Below the pieces are notes generated by a model that had not been told where the DNA came from, searched no databases, and saw only the letters and a list, made by a program, of their open reading frames with translations. A stretch of DNA of 9,607 bases from NCBI GenBank assembly GCA_937864895.1, contig CALMDF010000107.1, forward strand, positions 1 through 9,607. Reading direction: 5' to 3'. This DNA comes from an uncultured Holophagales bacterium. GTDB taxonomy: Bacteria > Acidobacteriota > Thermoanaerobaculia > UBA5066. This document shows, one piece after another, positions 1 through 4,853 of the stretch (within the stretch, counting starts at the first letter, position 1; each line of letters starts with the position of its first letter). The position numbers and the translations under genes were made by a program.

Positions 1-1
1 G

Positions 2-985
2 GGGGGCGACCTCGTCTGGCAGATCGGCACCGGCTACTTCGGCTGCCGCGACGGGAGGGGCCGCTTCTCGATGGAGCGCTTCCTCGAGACGGCCGGAAGC
101 GCGAAGGTGCGCGCCGTCGAGATCAAGCTCTCGCAGGGGGCCAAGCCGGGCCTCGGCGGCGTCCTCCCCGCGGCGAAGATCACTCCCGAGATCGCGCGCA
201 TCCGCCACATCCCGATGGGGAAGGACTGCATCAGCCCCTCGTCCCACTCGGCTTTCACGGACGTCTCCTCGATGCTCGACTTCGTCGAGCGCCTCGCCGA
301 CGCGAGCGGCCTGCCCGTGGGGATCAAGAGCGCCGTCGGGGACCTCGGGTTCTTCGAGGAGCTCGCGAGGCAGGTCGCGACGTCCGGGCGGGCGCCCGAC
401 TTCGTCACGATCGACGGCGGCGAGGGGGGAACCGGCGCGGCCCCGCTCGTCTTCACCGACCACGTGTCCATGCCGTTCAAGCTCGGCTTCGCGAGCGTCT
501 ACCGTGCGTTCGCGGAGCAGGGCGTCGCCGAAAGGATCGTCTTCGCCGGCTCGGGGAGGCTCGGCTTCCCCGAGCAGACGCTCCTCGCCCTCGCTCTCGG
601 GTGCGACATGGTCAACGTCGCCCGCGAGGCGATGCTCTCGATCGGCTGCATCCAGGCGCAGGTCTGCCACACCGGGCGCTGCCCCACCGGCGTCGCGACC
701 CAGAACCCCTGGCTCGTCGCGGGGCTCGACCCGGAGCTGAAGGCGGCCCGCCTCGCGAACTACCTCGTCACGCTCCGCAAGTACCTGCTCACCCTCTCCC
801 ACGCCTGCGGCGAGGTCCACCCGGCCCTCGTTCCGCTGGAGAGGATCGACATCCTGGACGGGCTCTCCTCGCGACCCGCCCGCGAGGTTTTCGGCTACCA
901 GCCCGGCTGGGGCCTGCCGGCGGAGGAGGAGCGGGACGCGATTCGACGGCTCATGTCGAAACCGGCGCAGGAGCGCGCCGCGTAG
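2..985 (+). CDS. FMN-binding glutamate synthase family protein (GltB-like central/FMN region), 5' partial
   Basis: The reading frame is open from base 2 to a TAG at 983-985, so the gene begins before the window; the ATG at 71 is internal, because residues before it (including a GDLVWQIGTGYFGCR stretch) match this family. In visible numbering, conserved features are the KLSQGAKPGLGG segment (about 42-53), VTIDGGEGGTGAAP (about 135-148, FMN/substrate barrel loop) and a C-x5-C-x4-C cluster at C216, C222 and C227, the 3Fe-4S ligand pattern of glutamate synthase. Family members are cytoplasmic; true GltB makes glutamate from 2-oxoglutarate and glutamine-derived ammonia. The C-terminus stops soon after the barrel, without a GXGXG domain, so this is the short FMN-binding family rather than full-length GltB, and its substrate is not certain. 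It converges on the sigma gene with 13 bp between stops and has no obvious link to the copper genes. Confidence 0.9.
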   Translation, partial: GGDLVWQIGTGYFGCRDGRGRFSMERFLETAGSAKVRAVEIKLSQGAKPGLGGVLPAAKITPEIARIRHIPMGKDCISPSSHSAFTDVSSMLDFVERLADASGLPVGIKSAVGDLGFFEELARQVATSGRAPDFVTIDGGEGGTGAAPLVFTDHVSMPFKLGFASVYRAFAEQGVAERIVFAGSGRLGFPEQTLLALALGCDMVNVAREAMLSIGCIQAQVCHTGRCPTGVATQNPWLVAGLDPELKAARLANYLVTLRKYLLTLSHACGEVHPALVPLERIDILDGLSSRPAREVFGYQPGWGLPAEEERDAIRRLMSKPAQERAA

Positions 986-998
986 GGGGCGCCGACGC

Positions 999-1535
999 TC
1001 ACGCCCCGCACGTGCAGTCGGTACAGCCCCTCGCCGCGCAGGTGGCGCAGGTCGAGACGAGCCGTTTCCTGAGGGCCTCGCGGGCCCGGTGTACGCGCAC
1101 GGCGGCGTTGTTCGGAGTGATCCCGGCCTTCCCGGCGAACTCCTTCAGGGAAAGCCCCTCCACCTCGACCCCGCGCAGGGCCTCGGCGTACTCGGGCTTC
1201 AGGTCGGCGGCGATCCGGCCCACGCACCGGCAGACCTCGCGCTCCAGCTCCTCGTCCCTCGCCTCCCCTTCCTGCTCCGCCGCGAACGCCGCCATCGCGC
1301 GCCCCTCGGAGGCGGCCCGCCGGTGGTGGTCGACGAGGGCGTTGCGGAGGACCTGGTAGAACCAGGCCACGGCGGAGGAGTCCTCGCGCAGGCCGTGCGT
1401 TTTCGTCACGGCCTTCGCGAAGGCCTCCTGGAGGATCTCCTCGGCCACGGCCCGGTCCCCCGTCCGCTTCGCGAGGAAGGCGAGAAAGCGCGGGTACTCC
1501 TCCGCGAGGGCGACGACCGGGTCGGGGCGGGTCAC
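999..1535 (-). CDS. ECF sigma factor with CxC linker motif and C-terminal Cys-rich tail (CorE-like, ECF44-type candidate)
   Basis: A 178-residue RNA polymerase sigma factor. Sigma2 spans about residues 10-75 (AEEILQEAF and AWFYQVLRNALVDHHRR) and sigma4 about 108-158, with a helix-turn-helix around EGLSLKEFAGKAGITPNNA. Two features are unusual: a CRC motif (C102, C104) in the linker, and a C-terminal tail with C163, C166, C171, C174 and C176 (C-x2-C-x4-C-x2-C-x-C). Myxococcus CorE and CorE2 have the same plan and sense metal directly, without an anti-sigma factor; none is encoded next to this gene. The start is GTG at 1535, weakly supported by a ribosome site, so translation is probably coupled to the upstream cupredoxin gene, whose stop lies 25 bp away. 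Both genes would be read from the promoter at 1981-2009, giving positive autoregulation. Sigma identity is secure; copper as the signal is inferred from the neighbours. Confidence 0.92.
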   Translation of the reverse strand: MTRPDPVVALAEEYPRFLAFLAKRTGDRAVAEEILQEAFAKAVTKTHGLREDSSAVAWFYQVLRNALVDHHRRAASEGRAMAAFAAEQEGEARDEELEREVCRCVGRIAADLKPEYAEALRGVEVEGLSLKEFAGKAGITPNNAAVRVHRAREALRKRLVSTCATCAARGCTDCTCGA

Positions 1536-1560
1536 CCGCGCATTCTGCCAAGGTCCGGCA

Positions 1561-1953
1561 TCAGCGCACCTCGATTCCCCCCTTCATCATCCCCATCCCG
1601 CAGGTGAACGGGACGGTTCCGGCGGGCTGCGGGGGGAGGTCGATCGAGACCCTCTCCCCCGTCGGGAGCGCCCGTCGAATCCCGAGGCCGGGGAAGACGA
1701 CCTCCTTCGAGCAACCGGAAGTCTCGTTCCGGAGGAACGTGACGCGCAGGGGCGAGCCGGCGCGGGCCGTGAGGCGCGCGGGCCGGTAGCCCTTCTCCAC
1801 TGTCACCTCGAGCTGCTGCGCCGGCGCGGGGCCGGAGGCGCCGGGCGGGCGCTCGCAGGCCTCCTCGCCGTGGCAGCAGGAACCCCCGTGTTCGGGCGCC
1901 TTCGTGTCGGTCTTGATGCTCAGGAGGGAGCGGAAGCCGTCGGCGATCTTCAT
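1561..1953 (-). CDS. Small cupredoxin-like copper-binding protein
   Basis: A 130-residue protein. Residues about 47-130 read as a cupredoxin-like beta fold: VTVEKGYRPARLTARAG, then VTFLRNETSGCSKEVVFP, and a C-terminal TCGMGMMKGGIEV strand, the pattern of the plastocyanin-like/EfeO-type cupredoxin_1 family. Likely metal ligands are C81, C118 and M120/M122/M123. The usual ligand histidines are absent, which favours soft Cu(+) binding over a blue-copper site (inference). A separate N-terminal cluster (H22, C26, C27, H28, C33) could also hold metal. No hydrophobic signal peptide is visible; the first 18 residues could form an amphipathic helix, so the protein is probably cytoplasmic or peripherally attached. 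The ATG at 1953 has a good AAGGAG site (minus strand, 1960-1965). It is the first gene of a unit with the sigma factor and may buffer or deliver copper, perhaps to that sigma factor. The role is inferred; the fold call is fairly firm. Confidence 0.8.
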   Translation of the reverse strand: MKIADGFRSLLSIKTDTKAPEHGGSCCHGEEACERPPGASGPAPAQQLEVTVEKGYRPARLTARAGSPLRVTFLRNETSGCSKEVVFPGLGIRRALPTGERVSIDLPPQPAGTVPFTCGMGMMKGGIEVR

Positions 1954-1980
1954 GTCGGTCTCCTTTCGTCGGTCGCAAGA

Positions 1981-2009
1981 GGAGACGACGGGCCGGACCA
2001 GTCCTTACA
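1981..2009 (-). promoter_or_regulatory. Predicted ECF-type promoter for cupredoxin-sigma unit
   Basis: On the minus strand, TGTAAGG (2003-2009) and CGTCTCC (1981-1987) are separated by exactly 15 bp. The same pair with the same spacing occurs at 2054-2082 and 4799-4827. It ends 27 nt before the cupredoxin ATG, leaving room for an AAGGAG ribosome site. The CGTC-type -10 and the tight spacing are typical of ECF sigma promoters. The natural candidate reader is the CorE-like sigma factor encoded in this same unit, which would make the unit autoregulated (inference). Confidence 0.72.
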
Positions 2010-2053
2010 GGGCGCCCCGGACCCGGCCCTCGAGGCGATCGCGAAAGGGGCGC

Positions 2054-2082
2054 TGTAAGGCCCCGGCCCGGACGGCGTCTCC
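2054..2082 (+). promoter_or_regulatory. Predicted ECF-type promoter for tolC-MCO operon
   Basis: TGTAAGG (2054-2060) and CGTCTCC (2076-2082) are 15 bp apart, identical in both boxes and in spacing to the elements at 1981-2009 (minus) and 4799-4827. It lies only 18 nt before the tolC-like ATG at 2101. Transcription starting 6-8 nt after the -10 box would begin at about 2088-2090, right at the GGAGG ribosome site (2088-2092), so the leader would be very short. Confidence 0.72.
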
Positions 2083-2100
2083 GGGTCGGAGGCCAACGAC

Positions 2101-3468
2101 ATGCCCCGACGACCCCGGCCCTTGCTCCTCGCCCTCGCCCTCGCCCTTCGTCTCGCGCACGGCGGGCCGCTCGCGGGCGCTCCCGCCCTCGCCCCCGTCG
2201 ATGCCGCCGCTGAGATCCGGGCCCTTCTCGCCGAGCCGCTGACCGCCGGGAGCGCCGCCCGGCTCTCCCTCCTCGCGGAGCCGTCGCTCCGCGCACGGCT
2301 CCTCGAAACGGGCGTCGAGGAGGGCCGGCTCGAAGCGGCCCGGCGCCTGCCGAACCCGACGCTCGAGGTCGAGTTCCTGGGTCCTTCCGGAGAGGGCGCC
2401 GACGAGACGCGCACCGAGGCCTCGATCGAGTGGGACGTGACGGCCGCGCTCCTGACGGGCCGGCGGACGGGCGCCGCGAGCGCCGACCTCGAGGCCGCGC
2501 GGCTCCGGGCCGAGGGCGCTGTCGTCGCCCGGACGTTCGCGGTGGAGAGCGCGTTCCACGGAGTCAGGGCGGCGAAGCGGAAGCTCGCGATCGCGCGGAC
2601 CCGTGCGGAGCTGGCCGCGGTCGTCGCGGACACCGCGCGGGCGCTCGTGGACGCCGGGAACGCCGCCACGCTCTCCGCGCTCCGGGAGGACGCCACCCGC
2701 GAGCGGGCGGCTCTCGCCCTCGCCGAGGCGGAGCTCGCGGCCGTCGAGGCGGAGGAACGCCTCTCGATTCTCCTCGGCGCCGGAATGGTCGTGGGTGTCC
2801 GCGAGGCCGTCGCCGCGATCGGGGACGAAGCCCCTCCCCTGCCCGCCGCGGCCCCCGAGACCTCTTCTCTGGAGGACGCCTCCGTCGCGTCGAGTCTCGA
2901 GCTGCGCGAGGTCGACGCCCGCCTCCGGGCCGTCGACGCCCGGACTCGCCTCGCGACGGCGGAAGGCCGCTGGCCCGACGTGAGCCTTCGCGCGAGCACG
3001 GAGCGCGAGGAGGGCTCCTGGCGAATCGGCGGCGGCGTGTCGATCCGCCTTCCCCTCGCCGACCGCGGCCAGGGTCGCCTCGCCTCCCTCGACGCCGAGC
3101 GCCGTTCCCTCGAGGAACGCCGCAGGGCGACCGGGGCCGCGGTGGGCTCCGCGGCCCGGAGGGCGGCGAGCCGGCTCTCCCTCGCCCACTCCCGCGCCGC
3201 GCGCTATGCCGCCTCCATCCTCCCCCGGCAGGAACGGATCACCGCGGAGACGCTCCTTCACGCCAACGCGATGCAGGTCGGGATCCCCGCCCTCCTCGCC
3301 GCCCGGGACGCCGAGCTCGCCGCCGAGTCGGCGGCTGCCGACGCCGACCGCGACTACGCCGTCGCCCTCGCGGCGACGACCGCGCTTCGAAGCGGGTTGC
3401 GCGTCGACGCTCCCCCGAACCCCTCTCTCCCCGGCAACGAACCCGCTTCGATCGATGGAGGTCACTGA
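2101..3468 (+). CDS. TolC family outer-membrane efflux protein
   Basis: A 455-residue protein in the usual TolC/CusC size range. Residues about 1-30 look like an export signal (Arg-rich start, Leu/Ala-rich core). The mature part is almost all Ala/Glu/Arg-rich alpha-helix, with the family hallmarks RRLPNPTLEVEF (about 81-92) after the first helix and a GGGVSIRLPLADRGQGR segment (about 311-327), the turn into the second beta-barrel strand pair and helical repeat. It should form a trimeric channel through the outer membrane and periplasm. It starts at ATG 2101 with GGAGG 8 nt upstream. Its TGA overlaps the ATG of the multicopper oxidase (TGATG), so the two are translationally coupled. No adaptor (HlyD/CusB) or RND pump gene lies in this operon, so its inner-membrane partner must be elsewhere, or the channel serves the copper ATPase or the ABC system indirectly. 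Specificity for copper is inferred from context and promoter. Confidence 0.88.
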   Translation: MPRRPRPLLLALALALRLAHGGPLAGAPALAPVDAAAEIRALLAEPLTAGSAARLSLLAEPSLRARLLETGVEEGRLEAARRLPNPTLEVEFLGPSGEGADETRTEASIEWDVTAALLTGRRTGAASADLEAARLRAEGAVVARTFAVESAFHGVRAAKRKLAIARTRAELAAVVADTARALVDAGNAATLSALREDATRERAALALAEAELAAVEAEERLSILLGAGMVVGVREAVAAIGDEAPPLPAAAPETSSLEDASVASSLELREVDARLRAVDARTRLATAEGRWPDVSLRASTEREEGSWRIGGGVSIRLPLADRGQGRLASLDAERRSLEERRRATGAAVGSAARRAASRLSLAHSRAARYAASILPRQERITAETLLHANAMQVGIPALLAARDAELAAESAAADADRDYAVALAATTALRSGLRVDAPPNPSLPGNEPASIDGGH

Positions 3469-4763
3469 TGGACCGTCGCTCTCTCCTCCGCTTCGCCGGC
3501 CTCGCCGCCCTCGGCAGCGCCCTTCCTCTGTCCGCCGGCGAGCCGAGCGCGCCGTCCCGCCCTTCCGGGGCGCGGCGCCGCCCGACCCGATCCGCCCGTT
3601 CCGGCGTCGGCTCCGTCGTCACTCCGAACGGCACGACGCTGCCGCTGCGCCGCTCCGGCGGCGTCCTCGTCGGCCACCTCGTGGCCCAGGTCGTCCACCA
3701 CGAGTTCGCCCCCGGCCTTCGCGCCCTCGTCTGGGGCTACAACGGCGGCACGCCGGGGCCGACGATCGAGGCGACCGAGGGGGACCGCCTCCGGATCTAC
3801 GTCACGAACCGGCTTCCCGAGCCGACGACGGTCCACTGGCACGGGCTCGTCCTGCCGAACGGGATGGACGGCGTCTCGGGCCTCAACCAGGCGCCGATCC
3901 CGGTGGGCGAAACGTGGGTCTACGAGTTCGACCTCCGTCGCCCCGGGACCTTCATGTACCACTCGCACTACGACGAGATGACGCAGGTCGCCCTCGGCCT
4001 CGTCGGGATGATCGTCGTCCACCCGCGCATTCCGAAGGGTCCGCCGGTCGACCGGGACTTCGTCCTGATGACGCACGAGTGGAGCCTCCCGGTCGGCGCC
4101 CGCCGCCCCGACCCGGGCGCCATGAGCGACTTCAACCTCCTGACGTTCAACGGGAAGGTGTACCCCGGAACGGCCCCGCTCGTCGTCGGGACCGGGGAGC
4201 GGGTCCGCATCCGGATCGGGAACCTCTCGCCGATGGACCACCACCCGATCCACCTCCACGGCCTCTCGTTCGAGGTGACGGGGACCGACGGCGGCGACGT
4301 CCCCCCGTCCGCGCGCTGGCCGGAGACGACCGTCCTCGTCCCCACCGGCTCGGCGCGGGTCATCGAGCTCGTCCCGACGGAGCCGGGCGACTGGGCCGTC
4401 CACTGCCACATGACGCACCACGTCATGACGCAGATGGGACACGGCCTCCCGAACGTCGTCGGCGCCGACCTCGCCTCCGTCGACGAGCGCCTCTCGCGCC
4501 TCGTCCCGGGAGCGATGGTCATGGGGACGACCGGCATGGGCGGGATGGGCGAGATGTCGATGCCGGTTCCCCCGAACAGCCTCCCGATGAAAGGGGCGAA
4601 CGGCCCGTTCGGTCACGTCGACATGGGCGGGATGTTCACCGCCCTGAAGGTGCGCGACGACCCGGGATCCGCCGACCCCGAGGGGTGGTTCCGTCACCCC
4701 GAGGGGACCGTGGCCGGCCCGGCCGACGCCGCCCGGCTCGCGGCGGACGGAATCGCGCCGTAA
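3468..4763 (+). CDS. Multicopper oxidase, two-domain type with Met-rich tail, Tat-exported
   Basis: A 431-residue protein. The N-terminus, MDRRSLLRFAGLAALG, fits a twin-arginine signal, so it would be exported folded to the periplasm. All four copper motifs are visible: HWHG (H123, H125), HSH (H165, H167), HPIHLHG (H259, H262, H264) and HCH-x3-H-x4-M (H312, C313, H314, H318, M323). The last supplies the type 1 copper Cys, His and axial Met; the first domain has HSH rather than HCH, so type 1 copper is only in domain 2. The stretch between the HSH and HPIHLHG motifs is too short for a third cupredoxin domain, suggesting a two-domain (type B) enzyme that would assemble as a trimer. A Met-rich tail (about 350-389, ending GHVDMGGMF) resembles copper-binding regions of cuprous oxidases. 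The likely job is oxidising Cu(+) to less toxic Cu(2+). It starts at ATG 3468, overlapping the tolC stop, with GGAGG at 3457-3461. Confidence 0.92.
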   Translation: MDRRSLLRFAGLAALGSALPLSAGEPSAPSRPSGARRRPTRSARSGVGSVVTPNGTTLPLRRSGGVLVGHLVAQVVHHEFAPGLRALVWGYNGGTPGPTIEATEGDRLRIYVTNRLPEPTTVHWHGLVLPNGMDGVSGLNQAPIPVGETWVYEFDLRRPGTFMYHSHYDEMTQVALGLVGMIVVHPRIPKGPPVDRDFVLMTHEWSLPVGARRPDPGAMSDFNLLTFNGKVYPGTAPLVVGTGERVRIRIGNLSPMDHHPIHLHGLSFEVTGTDGGDVPPSARWPETTVLVPTGSARVIELVPTEPGDWAVHCHMTHHVMTQMGHGLPNVVGADLASVDERLSRLVPGAMVMGTTGMGGMGEMSMPVPPNSLPMKGANGPFGHVDMGGMFTALKVRDDPGSADPEGWFRHPEGTVAGPADAARLAADGIAP

Positions 4764-4782
4764 GGCGTGACCGGGCGGCGGA

Positions 4783-4821
4783 GCGGGGCGGGCCGGACTG
4801 TAAGGTTCCGGCCCGCCCCGC
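4783..4821 (+). terminator. Perfect 15-bp hairpin between MCO and copper ATPase, with the -35 box in its loop
   Basis: The arms GCGGGGCGGGCCGGA (4783-4797) and TCCGGCCCGCCCCGC (4807-4821) are exact reverse complements, separated by the 9-nt loop CTGTAAGGT. It sits 19 nt after the oxidase stop and could end the tolC-MCO transcript, although there is no T-run. The loop holds the predicted -35 box of the ATPase promoter, so the same DNA may serve as terminator and promoter. Terminator function is inferred. Confidence 0.5.
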
Positions 4822-4827
4822 GTCTCC
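4799..4827 (+). promoter_or_regulatory. Predicted ECF-type promoter for the P1B copper ATPase
   Basis: TGTAAGG (4799-4805) and CGTCTCC (4821-4827) are 15 bp apart, the third copy of the element also found at 1981-2009 (minus) and 2054-2082. It ends 26 nt before the ATPase ATG. Like the cupredoxin promoter, it is followed by a GACCGAC sequence before the Shine-Dalgarno site. It implies that the ATPase is transcribed separately from the tolC-MCO operon but by the same sigma factor. Confidence 0.72.
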
Positions 4828-4853
4828 TCCCGTGAGACCGACAGGAGGCGCGC

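Larger units (their letters stand above)
1981..2082. repeat. Imperfect inverted repeat forming a divergent promoter pair
   Basis: The control region between the cupredoxin and tolC genes is nearly mirror-symmetric. GGAGACG (1981-1987) faces CGTCTCC (2076-2082), and CCTTACAGGGCGCCCC (2003-2018) faces GGGGCGCTGTAAGG (2047-2060). The arms are the two predicted ECF promoters arranged back to back, with their -35 elements 44 bp apart. The matches also extend upstream of the -35 elements (GCGCCCC/GGGGCGC), which could simply reflect duplication of a promoter or could be a shared regulator contact. Confidence 0.6.

Noticed and set aside
986..1007. Hairpin between the convergent glutamate-synthase-like and sigma genes (GGGGCG/CGCCCC)
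   Set aside because: The stem is only 6 bp with a 10-nt loop, overlaps the sigma coding end and has no T-run; too weak to call a terminator in such GC-rich sequence.
2430..4763. A 777-codon open frame running through tolC into the oxidase
   Set aside because: Only the part from ATG 3468 has a signal peptide, a ribosome site and copper-oxidase homology; the upstream 346 codons are the Arg/Gly/Pro-rich out-of-frame reading of tolC typical of high-GC DNA.
4759..4765. CGTAAGG at the oxidase stop codon as an extra -35 box
   Set aside because: No CGTC-type box follows at the right distance (GAGCGGG is found), and the match is explained by the TAA stop.
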